Shown one piece after another: positions 22,700 to 33,646 of a stretch of DNA of 64,000 nt. This DNA is from Saccharina japonica (taxonomy: Eukaryota > Sar > Phaeophyceae > Laminariales > Laminariaceae). A model generated the notes under the pieces. It had not been told where the DNA came from, searched no databases, and was given only the letters and a program-made list of their open reading frames with translations. The stretch's first letter is position 1, and each line of letters begins with the position of its first letter. The stretch covers positions 33,452-97,451 of the forward strand of contig MEHQ01002381.1 in the NCBI GenBank assembly GCA_008828725.1, read 5' to 3'. The position numbers were made by a program, and so were the translations under genes.

Positions 22700-22945
22700 C
22701 CCTCTTGGGACCTCGAAGAAAAAAAAGACGAAACGTCGTAGTGACAATCACAGCAACGGCCGCGGCATGAGTGGGGGGTGATACGAATTATTTGTCCGAG
22801 TTGCAATGCAAAGAGGCGTACGGCACGGGCGCAGCGTTATCCAATAGCCGCACAACGAGGCGCTCACGCCGCTCGTAGACGGTTTGTAACTCCAAATATG
22901 TCAGTATTTCGATCGTTATCCTTTACAGGGGTTCCAAAGAGGTTA
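22700..22945. mobile_element. Shorter copy of the same TTAA element
   Basis: Inserted at the same D-loop position of another unit. It shares TGCAAAGAG, ACGGCACGGGC and CGCTCGTAGACGGTT with the 19018 copy but lacks about 350 bases inside. The right edge is worn. Confidence 0.7.
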
Positions 22946-24043
22946 CGGTAAAAGGGTATGCTAAGCCGTTACGCTTTGTCCGCGTGATCTGTAATCTCAT
23001 CATCGACGGCAACGCGGAGGTTACCCAATAGCAGGGTGGTACGTGGGTGCCCCGAGGGGACAGAGCTAGCGTGGTCGGCCTCTTGAGAGAGCACTTTTCT
23101 CCACTATGATGTACACCAGGTTTATAACTATGTGGTGAAATGCCGCGCTGGCGTACCTTTTTCGTCAGGATGCTGCTCAGCGCACCATTAAAAAACAGCT
23201 GTGTGCGGCTTGCCGCATATCCGCCTGTGAGCCCCGCACTTGTGTTCGCCGCGCGGAAACAAAAGTGCGGGTCCACATTTTCGCCGAAGGCAACAAAAAA
23301 AGATTGGGTCTATTTTCGCTGAAGGTGCAAAAATAATTGGGGGGTTATTTCGCCGCTGGCGCACTTTTTTCTTGTGTCTTTCGAGTCACCGTTTTGACAA
23401 TTTCATTGCCAATTTTTATTTGTGGTTTTCCTTTTTAGGGAACTAAGCCAAACTGAAGACGTCTCCCTCCCTGTCCGAAGATGAAACAAGCACTCCAAAG
23501 CTAGCACACATAGATAAAAAAGGTGTTTGTTCAGCGGTTTAAATGAGGAAACACGATTGGATGCAGTAACCCCGTGATATTAATGACTCGTGAACACACT
23601 GAGAAACCCCTTTTCTCCCAATATCCCGTAGTGTACAGGGCACAACGACGCACCTTTTGAGAAAATTTAGTCGAATGTGTTAATCTTTTTCCTCCAGGGG
23701 GGCTCTGAGAGCCCTCCGGTAGCCCTCCGGGGGGTCTCCGGGGGCTCCTGTGGGGAGAACCTCGTCTCCGGAACGTCTAATTATAACCCTGATGTAGACT
23801 AGTTTTGTCGCCGCGGAGTGAGCATACGGACTACACTATTGGAAGGCCGGGTCTACGTCGTCTGGTAGGCCCGCCCACGAGCAGTAATGTGATTGCATCT
23901 AAGAAACTGGTCCGTGTTTTTCAGCACGACAGAAGGAGGGGGATACAATAAACATCACTGTTCGTGGACGAGGCAACCATACCACGTAAACCCAGGCTCC
24001 CGTTCGTGTAGTTTGTACCCTCTCTCCACAGTGCCGAAGTCAG

Positions 24044-24130
24044 TGTCGACACGACCTAGTCGTTAAGGTTGCGGCTTGCTACGTAAGCCATTGGTCTTTG
24101 CCCGCGTGAGTTGCAATATCATCGTCGCCG
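24044..24130 (+). tRNA. tRNA-Ser-like copy with TTAA in the D loop
   Basis: Acceptor GTCGACA/CGTCGCC is worn, the D loop reads CGTTAAGG, and the anticodon stem is expanded (GGCTTGCTACGTAAGCC). The TTAA here is the empty version of the site hit by a TTAA element in two other units. Confidence 0.5.
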
Positions 24131-24486
24131 CCAATGTGACAGCTAGTTGCCCTCTAGCCGGGTAGTACACGGAAGCCCCGAGGGAACAGAGCTAGCAAGA
24201 TCGGTCGCTTATCCCAACACTTTCCTTCGCTATGATGTAGACTGAATTCGGCCCCACGGGGTGGGGGTACGGACTACATCACCAAAATATTGGGTATACG
24301 ACGTATGGGTGGCTCACCCACGAGCAGTGATGTGACTGCATCCAAGAAACTGGTCCGTGTTTTTCAACACGACAGATCGAGGGGATACAATCAACATCAC
24401 TGTTCGTGGACGAGTCAACCATACGACGCAAACCCTTTCTTCCGGTGGCGTAATTGGCACCCGCACTCCGCGGAGCCGAAATCAGT

Positions 24487-24574
24487 GTCGACGTGGCCGA
24501 GTGGTCGAGGTAAGTTTAACACCTCCCTAAGCTGTTGAGGTTTGCGCGCGTGAGTTTAAGTCTCATCGACGACG
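24487..24574 (+). tRNA. tRNA-Ser-like copy, anticodon changed
   Basis: The 5' half is well kept (GTCGACGTGGCCGAGTGG). The anticodon loop reads TCCCTAA, so GCT has become CCT. T stem GTGAG/CTCAT intact, CCA encoded. Confidence 0.5.
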
Positions 24575-26736
24575 CCAATGTGGAAGTTGCCCTATAGCAG
24601 GGCGGTAGATGGGACCGTCGAGGGGAACAGGGCCAGCGTGGTCCGCCGCTTGACCGACCTCTTTCCTTCGCCATGACTTAGACTGATGTCGCCGCCGTGG
24701 AGTGAGGGTACGGATTACTGTAGACTACCGGAGTACCGGGTTTACGTAGTGTAGTTGGCTCGTCCACGAACAATGATGTAATTTATATTTATAAGAAACT
24801 GGTCCGTGTTTTTCAACACGACAGAAGGAGGGGATACAATTACCATCACTGTTCGTGGACGAGTCAACCATACGACGTAACACCCAGTCGTCCGGTAGGA
24901 GTGCGGTTCGTACCCTCACTCCATGGTGCCGAAATCAACGTCGACGTGACCGAGTGGTCAAGGCCACGGAGGATCTCATTGGGGTCTGTTGTCGAGTAGG
25001 CGCGCGCAGGCGTTTCGCCAAAACTTACGAAATTGTCGGAAATAGAGTATGGGATGTGCAAACAAGATTCAGTTTTTGAACGTTTGGAGACAATACGGCA
25101 AAAAAAACAGCATGCATCGTTGTTCAAGCCCTTTGAGCACTATTTTGGGCCCTATAACTTCCTACCCCTCACGGGAACGAAGCCCTTTATTATGTAGGTA
25201 GGTGGTTCGGTGTACTTCGTATGTTATTTTATGTACGTAGGTGGTTCGGTGTATTTCTTATGGTATTGAATAGGTTAACATATCGCCTGGAGAACGGGCA
25301 AGGTTCGGTGGAAAGCCGTGTTTTCATCGGTGATGTAACCGTCGTACTAGGCTCCCGCGTGTAAAATCAAGTATTTAGCAATGTTTTGGGAGTTTTTCTT
25401 GCTGCTGGCTCGCAACTTCGAGGTCACGAAAACACCTCGTGGGTCGTTTCTGTTTGCCTACGACTGCTGCCCTGGCGCATTCGACGCCCCCCCACGCCCC
25501 ACCAAGTGCGTCTCTCAACAAAGCGGGCTTCATTTTCCTGTAAGGAGCTGTAGCTGCCCGCAAGTAAAGTGCGCACGATAAGTTGGGGGTTGCTTTTTTT
25601 GTCTCATTTTGTGAACCCCAAACAAATTTCGACCAATTCCGATCGCTGCAGCACCCCGAACACATCGAGATGTAGCCCTCTGTTGGGAGCTTGCCAAAGG
25701 CTAATCGGAAGAGAATCGCAAGCTGCCGTGGATGAAACACAAATCACCCACTCCCTGCTAAAGCACGCGCAGGCCGATTGGTGCAGGGGCAACGTGTCAA
25801 AATAGCAGCAGAATTGCATTCCGATAAACCGTCTAGAGGTTAGAGAGCCCCCCGGAAAGCAGGGGGTGTACGGTGGACAAGACCCTCCGTCGGCTTAGAG
25901 TAACGCCTTGCTGAGCCGTTGTGCTTTGTCTGCGTATTAGAACCTCATCGTCGACGTCAATGTGGAGGTTGCTATTTAAAGCAGGGCGGTAAAGGGGAGC
26001 TAATAGGAAACATACCGTAATAATCGTGGACAGCCGCTTGATCGTGCACTCTCAAATTGCTATGACGTATATCGAATTCGGCGCCGTGAAGCGAGGGAAA
26101 AACAAAGTACATCACCAGCAGACTGTGTTTTACGTCGCACGATTGACTCGCCCACTAACGGTGATGCAATCGTATCCAAGAGACTGGTCCGTGTTTTTCA
26201 ACACGACAGAAGGAGGGGGTACAATTCCATCACTGCGTGTGGACGAGTCAACCATACGACGTAAACCCAGTCTTCTTGTAGTGTAGTTCGTACTCTCACT
26301 CCCCAGATCCTTACCGAGTGTCAACTTGGTAAGCCGTTACGCTTTGCCCGCGTGAGTTCCAATGCCACCGTCGACGCCAACGTGGAGATTACCCTCTGGC
26401 AGGGCAGTACAGGAGGGTCCCGAGAGAACATAACTAGCTTAATCGGCGGCGTAATCGAGCCCTAGCCTTCGCTATGGCGTATACTATTTTCGGCGCCATG
26501 GACTGAGATCACGACACAAACACTACGGGGATACTGGGTTCGCGTCGTTTGGTTGGACTCGTCCACGAGCAGGGATGTGATTGTATCTCAGAAACTGGTC
26601 CGGGTTATTTTTAACTCGGCAGAAGGAAGGGGTACAATCACATCACTGCTATTCGTGGGTGATTCAACCATACGACGCAAAAGCGGGTCTTCGGGTAGTG
26701 TAGTTCGTACCCTCACTCCATGTGGCCGAAATTAGT

Positions 26737-26821
26737 GTCGACGTGGCCGAGTGGTGTGAAGGTAACGGCTTGTTAAGCCGTTCGGCTTTTATCGGCGCGA
26801 GTTATAATCTCGCCGTCGACG
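26737..26821 (+). tRNA. Best-folding tRNA-Ser-like copy, anticodon GTT
   Basis: All stems pair: acceptor GTCGACG/CGTCGAC, D GCC/GGT, anticodon ACGGC/GCCGT, T GCGAG/CTCGC. The T stem differs from other copies at both strands of one pair. The loop TTGTTAA gives GTT instead of GCT. The T loop TTATAAT departs from TTCNANT, so it may not be transcribed or matured. CCA is encoded. Confidence 0.6.
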
Positions 26822-26888
26822 CCAATCTGGCAGTTGCCCTAGTATACGTAGGAGGGCGGTACCCAGAAGCACCGGGGGATCGGAGCTA

Positions 26889-26995
26889 TTACGGAGGACC
26901 ATAGTAAACAGGACCAAATAAGTTTAGTAAAAAGAGGTAAATATATACTTTTTTGTGTGTACCGAAGGTTCTGTTTACTATGGTCCCGCCCGTAA
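26889..26995 (-). mobile_element. TA-flanked MITE inside a satellite unit
   Basis: It splits the unit sequence GAGCTAGC of the tRNA-palindrome array into GAGCTA and TAGC. Other units supply the empty site, so the duplicated target is TA. This is the clearest proof of mobility in the window. Confidence 0.9.
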
Positions 26996-28610
26996 TAGCT
27001 AAATTGGCCGCTTAACCGAGGACGTTCCTTCGCTACGAGGCAGACTGGTTTCGGCACCGTGGAGTGGGGGTACGAAATGCACCGAAATACTGGGTTTCCG
27101 TCGCATGGTTGATTCGTTCACTAGCAGTGATGTTGATCGTATCGAAGAAGAAGAAGCTGGCCCGTGTTTTTAAACACGATCGAAGGAGGGGACACAATAA
27201 TCGCATCACTGTTCGTGGACAAGCCAACCATATGACATAAACCCTTTCTTTCGATATGTGTAGTTCGTACCCTCACTCCTCGGATCCTTAAATCAGTGTT
27301 GACCCCGTGTCTTCTGGCGGGCACCGGATCAGCGTATTCGAGGTAACCCGTTGCACTTTGCCTTCGCGACTTCCAATCCCGCCATTCGACGCCAATGTCT
27401 ACGCTGCCCTAGATAGCAGCGCGATACACACAGGTCACCGGGACCCCCCCCCCCTTTGCACAGGGGGGGCGCAAACACATCCGTACGGAGACATCTAACA
27501 ATGCAGTACACCTTTAGACATACCGAACTGAGAGGTCATCGATACCTTGTGGGGTGTGCTACGTTGTTCAATGTATCCGCACGGATATTTTTACGGTCAC
27601 AATGTGCAGGGGGGGGGGGGCGGCCGCCAGTGCAGGGGAGTCCCGAGGGGACAGAACTACGATAGCGTGATCGGCCGATTAACCGAGCACTTTCCTTCGC
27701 TGTGGTGTATGCAGGGACTGAGTTCGGTGCCTTAGGCTGACGACACGAACTACACTACTACCAGAATACTGTGGATTCACGCCGTATGGTTGACTCATCC
27801 ACAAACAGTAGGAGTGATGTGATTGTTTCTACCAGGAAACTGGTCCGTGTTTCTAAACACGACATAAAGGAGGGGGTACAGCACAGTCACATCGCTGTTC
27901 CGTGAACGAGTCAGTCATACGATGTCAACTCTAGTCTCCCGATAGTGTAGTGCAGTTGGTACTCTCACTCCACACGGCGCCGAAATCAGTGTCGATGTGG
28001 CCGGATAGATTATAGGTAACGGCTTACTTGCTACTCCTCTTTTTTGTGTTTTTTGTTTTTACCCGCGAGAAGTTTATACTCATTGTATCGTCGTCAACGT
28101 GGAGTTTTTACCCTACAGGCTGGATCAAGGTGAAACCGACAGTAACGCTTAAAAACGTCAGCCTCGCTGTCTGGGCGACGGTAAGGGACTTTGTAATAAG
28201 AAATCACCATGCCTAGCGTCGAGTGCTACTCGTACCCTCTCTCCCTTAACGGGGGGGGGGGGTCGCGGGGCGGACTCTTGAGTGTTCCGGAATTTCCGTG
28301 CTCCTACAGTAGTGGTAGCACTTAATCTCGTGAACGAAGCCTCTTGCGGGGCCCTGCCGCACAGAGCTATTGACGGCGCTCGCTTCGGCGGTGACTTTCG
28401 ATCAACTAACTCACCAAACGTAAAAAAAAAGTTTTTTTTTTTTGGGGGGGGGGGGGTATGGCCTGTACTTTGGGCGGGAATCTGATGCTTCGTTTTATAT
28501 CCACTAATAGAGTAAAAAATGTCAGTATACTATACTATTACTAGGGGCATAGTTGTACCACTCTGGCCGGGAATGCAGTTCCCGTTTGTACCATAGATAT
28601 GATGAATCAC

Positions 28611-28980
28611 GCGTGCTACGATAGAGATATAAGGTATACCGTTTTTTGGCTGAACACGTTTTCTGAATGACGGGAGGGGCTCCTTAACTCATTCAGAAGT
28701 GGAAAAAGAAACAAAAATCCCATACCAATTCCAAGTACTTTGTCCCCAAATATGTGGGACCAGTTCTTGAGGGGTTAAACCCAAAATCCCCGGAATTTGT
28801 TTCTTTGCGTTGCCATATTTTCCCTTTTACACTGAGTGAGGCCATATGATAGGGCATTTTCGTCGGGGTATGATACTGTAGCACTTTTATTTTCCTCCAA
28901 AAACAGTTTTTGGGTGGGGTATGGATCACCCACCCTCAGAAGGCAGAAATATGGTGCATCACCTCTATCGTAGCACGCGT
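28611..28980. mobile_element. MITE with GCGTGCTACGATAGAG ends
   Basis: 370 bases with inverted ends GCGTGCTACGATAGAG and CTCTATCGTAGCACGC. The interior shares GGCTGAA and TTTTCTGAATGACGG words with the other copies and carries a nested TTAA element (28684-28777). Non-coding. Confidence 0.82.
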
Positions 28981-29660
28981 CGAATAAAAAGCGTGTGTTT
29001 TATTCCCGAGCAGATTGGTACAACGGGATTTGCTCAAGGTTGCTCAAGGTCGGGGTACACACAATAACGTTTTGCACCTCGGACACTAAATTATTATCTA
29101 GGATAAAGTATGGAAATCGGGGAATATTTTATTTTTATGCCTTTTAGTGTAATCGGCCATTTTTTCGAAAAACAAAACGCCTGTTTTTTTCGAAACAAAG
29201 CTCATAATATGGGTCGGGGCGGGGTTGGAGTTGGGGTTGGGGTTAGGGTTAGTGTCCAGAGTTGTGTTTTCGGCGTTTTTCTAAGTATACCTTTGCATAA
29301 CACTGGAACCACACGCGGGCCACAACCTATTCCCCGATTTCCATATCTTATCCTAGATAATAATTCAGAATTGCGGTAAAGGCGGATCGATTTCACACTC
29401 CATGATCTATTAGCAGTAAACCTTTCAAGGCAGATATGTTCCTGATCTTGTACGATCTAGCTCCTTTTGCCGGGTGGGAGCCGTACGGTCTGTATCGTCT
29501 ACAGTAGTAGGATGTGCGTCCTGAGTTGAATCTGTATCATACAGGTCCTGCACAACATCTCACCACGGCACGTCAGGATCTAGATGATCTGTACTGTACA
29601 GATAGATCGTGATCTGTCTCACGTGTGCTGAAGTTTGTTTTTTAAACGAAGTACGTACAT

Positions 29661-29750
29661 AGGAACCGCGGTATAGCCACGGGAAACTTACCACGGCAAT
29701 TTCCTTTTGGATTCCCGTGCTAAAATTCCCGTGGCCATACCGCGGTCCCT
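29661..29750. mobile_element. 90-bp MITE with 24-base inverted ends
   Basis: AGGAACCGCGGTATAGCCAC at the left is matched by GTGGCCATACCGCGGTCCCT at the right. One copy only is seen. Confidence 0.7.
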
Positions 29751-30227
29751 AATTCGTAAAAACCAATAAAAAAATATTTCGATTCGCCGTGGTTTGGCCT
29801 TTCGTACGGTACTTTTGCCATTGTTTGTTCCTCATAGGGAAACTTTGTTAGGTTGGCTTACCGCGATTCCCGAAACCTTCGGGAATCGACCCGAAGAAGA
29901 CCCTGTTTTTTTTTAACGACTGTTGTAGGAACGAAACGAATGGCCACGAACAGTGCCACAACGTCGAAGAACGTCAGGGTCCTTCCAACGAAAACTGTAA
30001 AAACAAATGCACGCCGGAATGGAGGTCGAGCCGCCGCTCCGCTGCATGTGCAATAGACTACAGTAGTAGTGATCCCTCCATATTTATAGAGCCGGTACAG
30101 TATGAGCGAGCCAACAATACCGGCACTATCTTCGCGCGGCAACCGGCACTATTTACTCCTCACACGTTGCCGCGCTGGTTAATCCCATCTATCTATGCCA
30201 AGCGATTTCACAGGAACGATAGCGGAC

Positions 30228-30570
30228 GCGTGCTACGGTAGAGGTAGCACTTTTGGCTGAAAACGTTTCTTTACGATAGGGCTCCTTAACCCATTTAGGA
30301 CTGAAGTCCCGATGTGGGGACAAAACAGTTGGAATTAGAGTGAAATATTTAGTTCTAGACAGTGCAGTTCTAAAAGGGGTAACCCAAACCCGTCGGGATT
30401 CCATTGTTGTGTTGCATAATTTTTCGTTGGATCGTTACAGGCCATGAGTTTTTTCATCGGGTAGTACTTTTGTTTTCGTCTCCAAAATCAGTTTTTGGGT
30501 GGGGTATGGAGCTCCTTAAGCGACCACCCTTATTAGGCAAAAGCATGATGCACCTCTATCGTAGCATGCG
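30228..30570. mobile_element. MITE with GCGTGCTACGGTAGAG ends
   Basis: The second copy, about 343 bases, with ends matching 28611-28980 and a diverged nested CCCATTTAGGACTG segment. A fragment near 31895-32165 and a copy at 36751-37173 complete the family. Confidence 0.8.
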
Positions 30571-31497
30571 TCAGCGGGCAGCCGGCACTACTCTCGAAAA
30601 CGGCACTGTGCAGAGGCACTGCTACTACTACTACTGTAAATATATCATCGCGGTGTTCAACCCGTTATGACCGCGCCGCTATCGCCTAGACTACCCACCT
30701 ATTCATAGCAGCGGGCGCTTTCCCACTACAGCAGTAGTGCGCGACAGCACTTACTCACGAATCTCCTATTTTGGCATGGTTGGCATGGTGATGAAGCGTG
30801 CCCACGACGATAGAGGTAGCATTATGCTACGCCTTCACCGACCATTTTAAGTAAGTATTGGATCAGATGAGGCCTCCTGCCCCCGTTCGCGGTCCTACCC
30901 ACACCTCTTCCTTTCATCCATATCCCCTTTTTGCTTTTGACCTCTGGACATCGCATGACAGTGAATCTTCCTGGGGGGTACATATTTGCGCACTTACTTG
31001 TGGTTTGCTATGGGGGGTGTTTTGTAAGCGGCTCAATCAACCTACTAAGTACCGCCGTAGAGTCATTCCAAGCACACATCATCCAAAGCCGGCCAAACCA
31101 ACGTACAGGCTTACCAAGCTCAGCAGCATCCCAGCACCGAACCACAGGCTTAGGCTTTAGGGTTCGGGTTGTATAGGGTTCGGAAAGTCGGCTTTAGGCT
31201 CCGAGCACAAAAAAACTACAAAAGATTCGCTGTCAGCAGGTGTCCACGCCTCGCGTAGAGAGGCCCTCGCGGAACACGAGGCTCATAACCTGTCGGTAAA
31301 ATGTGGATCTCTGTAGGGTTAGATCCACCCTGTAATATGTGCAGGAGGGCCCGACACATTTTTTTGTGCAGGATGCGGGTCTTATTGGTCAAGGCTGGCC
31401 TTTCGGCCGCCCGGAGTTTTTTGGGAAAAACGCCTCCAAAACACACGGCGGAGCCGCGTGGCTGCCCCTGCCGACCTCGAGCCCCTCAAAGAGCAGG

Positions 31498-31530
31498 GGT
31501 TGGGGTTAGGGTTAGGGTTAGGGTTAGGTC
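31498..31530 (+). repeat. Interstitial telomere-like tract
   Basis: Four consecutive GGGTTA units with a GGGGTT variant at the start. TTAGGG-type telomere repeats are expected in stramenopiles. Confidence 0.85.
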
Positions 31531-32598
31531 AGGGGTCGGGTTGGTCTCGGCCGACGTGCAAAGTTGAAACTGACCACACACGTTCTGCATAACAACGTTA
31601 TTTGCCGGGCCCTTTCCTGCACATAGGACGCGCCATAGGGTTAGGGTTTTCCCTATCAATGCCGACGCGTTCTGCGATAGGGGTACAGCAGTGGTGTAGT
31701 ATATACCCATTTTAAGACCATCCGGTTTAAGGCCATGGTGGAGATAAGACCAGCCAGCTAAGTCGGCGTGTCACGAGGGGGGAAAAAAAGACTTGTAATT
31801 GGTATGGTCAGTAGTAGTAAAAAATAAGACCATACGTGGGTCGAGATAAGACCACGGTTTTTAGGCTTGTCACGAGTGGTCTTACATGGGTACATCACTT
31901 GTACGTATATACCACTTTTTTTGGTTAAAATAGTTTCTGAATGACGGGGAAGCCTTAACCCAAAGTCGTCAGAATACCGTTCTTTTCTCGGGAAAGACAA
32001 TATATTGTTTGTCGTTCGTGTACCTAAGCTAACTAACTAAGCCATGGGACTTGCACCTCCACTTTTTCTTCAAATATGAGTTTTTACTTACTATTAGTAT
32101 GGAGATCCTCAAGTGGGGGAACCTAAAGACAAAATAAAATGGCGCACCTCTGCCATAGCGCGAGTGGCTCTGTGGCTCAAACAAAATTGGATTTCCGAAA
32201 CGTAAGTTTGTTTGTTACCGCAAGCTACCAGAATAATCTCATGCAGTAGTGCAAAAAAGCGAAAAAAAAACAAAAAAAACACATACCAGGTACCAGCTTA
32301 ACACTGCAAATGATTAGGGTAGTTACGTCACTTGTTCACTCACTCCGCCGAGTGGACTCTGAGCAGCTGAAAAAAAAAAGGGGGGGGGGCTGCAAAGCGA
32401 GACCCCGCTGCCGCAGGCTTGGTCAGAAGCAGGGTCTCTGATGCTGTGGTTACAGCACGATGCCTTTTTATGTCTTTACTTCACTTCGCATTACAATAAA
32501 CTCGGTGACACCTGCGGTGACTCTCGTCCTGCATCAATGCAGTATGTAGAGAGCCGCTACGGTATACAGTAGAGCCGTATACTACAGCAGTAGTAGTA

Positions 32599-32715
32599 TT
32601 ACCGGGGAACGTACTAAATAGAGGACCTACGATAACACTAAAACCTATATACCAGGTATATGTTTAACTATTTTAAGTAACAATATTTGGTTCTAGTTAC
32701 TATGGTCCTCCGTAA
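32599..32715 (+). mobile_element. TA-flanked MITE, family T
   Basis: Ends TTACCGGGGAAC and CTATGGTCCTCCGTAA, flanked by TA on both sides. Confidence 0.82.
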
Positions 32716-33165
32716 TAGTAGACATCGCAACCGATGAAAAAAAGACGAAGGACGTCGCATTCTCAGGGAAGGTGGACGGAAAACTCAGACCGATAATCCA
32801 ACCAAGAGCTGTACTCGTTTTTTTTTTTCTTTTCTTTTTCCATCCGATTTATTATCTTCGCACTTCTGTCCCTCTCCCTCCATAGTCGTAACTCAGATCC
32901 GGGGTCACAAATCAGGCTCTTCTCCCTCCTCCCCACTAAGGTTCGAGCCTTGATTTTTATCGCGCAGAGGGTTCAGCATTCCCAACGCTCGTCGATTTTC
33001 ATCGAATTTTGCTAACTCACGCTCTCGCGCTTTGCGCTAGTCAAGATACTTTTTGCGATAAAAACTCCCTACGAACATGCACTCGGGGGGGAGCTCGAAC
33101 TCACGACCTTGACTCTAACAGGGACGAGATTCACCTGCCAGTCCACCGGGGACGCCGGTTATACA
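32690..33165 (-). repeat. Possible tRNA-headed SINE
   Basis: On minus, a head near 33163-33070 contains TGGACTGGCAGG (A-box-like) and GTGAGTTCGAGCTCCCC (B-box-like). The stems do not close into a full tRNA. Its downstream part (GTGACNCCGGATCTGAGTTACG) recurs alone at 38685-38770, as expected of truncated copies. Inference from two copies only. Confidence 0.35.
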
Positions 33166-33403
33166 TAGATATCTGAAAATATGATAAGTAATATTTCGCA
33201 CAAAATGTGCGATGCAACCTGATCCAAATGCGGCGCCACCTGAGCCAATAAGCTTATTAAAACTTAAAAAAAAGACAAACGCGCACCCCTTACTGCCGGA
33301 CGCCCGCCACCACCACCACCACCACTGCCACTGCCGCCGCCATCACCGCCACCACCACCGCCATCACAGCCTCTACAAAACCCCCATGCCAGGGTCATTG
33401 GCG

Positions 33404-33499
33404 CTACAACACGCTTCTATCTTTGATGTCCAGCGGCTCCGCGCGGTAAAACGACGCGTACACGCACGCCCCCACCAGGTACACCGCCCCTGTGATCTG
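33404..33499 (-). CDS. SLC17 exon 10: last helix and stop
   Basis: It encodes 31 residues plus stop, starting QITGAVYLVGACVYASFYRA, which is the final membrane helix and a short tail. The acceptor is GGCATCGAG after a TTTG/TCTC-rich tract. Its length and end match family carriers. Confidence 0.82.
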   Translation of the reverse strand, partial: QITGAVYLVGACVYASFYRAEPLDIKDRSVL

Positions 33500-33615
33500 C
33501 TCGATGCCGCGCCACGAGAGAGAGCGACAACAAACAAAAACAAAAAGCGGGGGAAGTTCTATCGGCGGTGACACAGCGGCAGGGACGGCTATTATTAAGA
33601 ATAGAGATCGGCACC

Positions 33616-33646
<31 letters not shown>

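Larger units (their letters stand above)
18366..28110 (+). repeat. Array of about 15 palindrome + tRNA-Ser-like units
   Basis: Each unit of about 420-445 bases has three parts. (a) A linker with GCCCTATAGCAGGGCGGTAC and CGCTTAACCGAGCACTTTCC. (b) A palindrome of about 245 bases with arms of about 100. (c) A tRNA-Ser(GCU)-like sequence of about 85 bases followed by CCA. Linker copies lie near 18366, 19705, 20150, 20570, 21366, 21798, 22227, 23020, 24146, 24587, 25970, 26390, 26835 and 27408. Palindromes lie near 18741-19000, 19800-20048, 20240-20478, 21455-21700, 21891-22133, 22325-22680, 23794-24043, 24238-24486, 24675-24940, 26060-26305, 26480-26736, 27045-27300 and 27715-27997. Several units are interrupted by other elements or truncated. 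There is no protein coding. The function is unknown. Confidence 0.9.
28111..33403. other. Intergenic repeat field, no gene recognised
   Basis: Between the satellite array and the SLC17 stop codon. Besides the MITEs, GATC element and telomere-like tracts listed separately, it holds G tracts at 28248 and 28442, a GGCACTACT-type repeat near 30130-30160 and 30575-30590 (also at 41570), and a pyrimidine-rich stretch at 32820-32940. No exon-like frame with splice sites was found. Confidence 0.6.

Noticed and set aside
18366-28110. The array as a tRNA gene cluster of normal function
   Set aside because: All copies have a damaged T loop or stems, and flanks are repeated with them; a pseudogene-like satellite is the safer reading.
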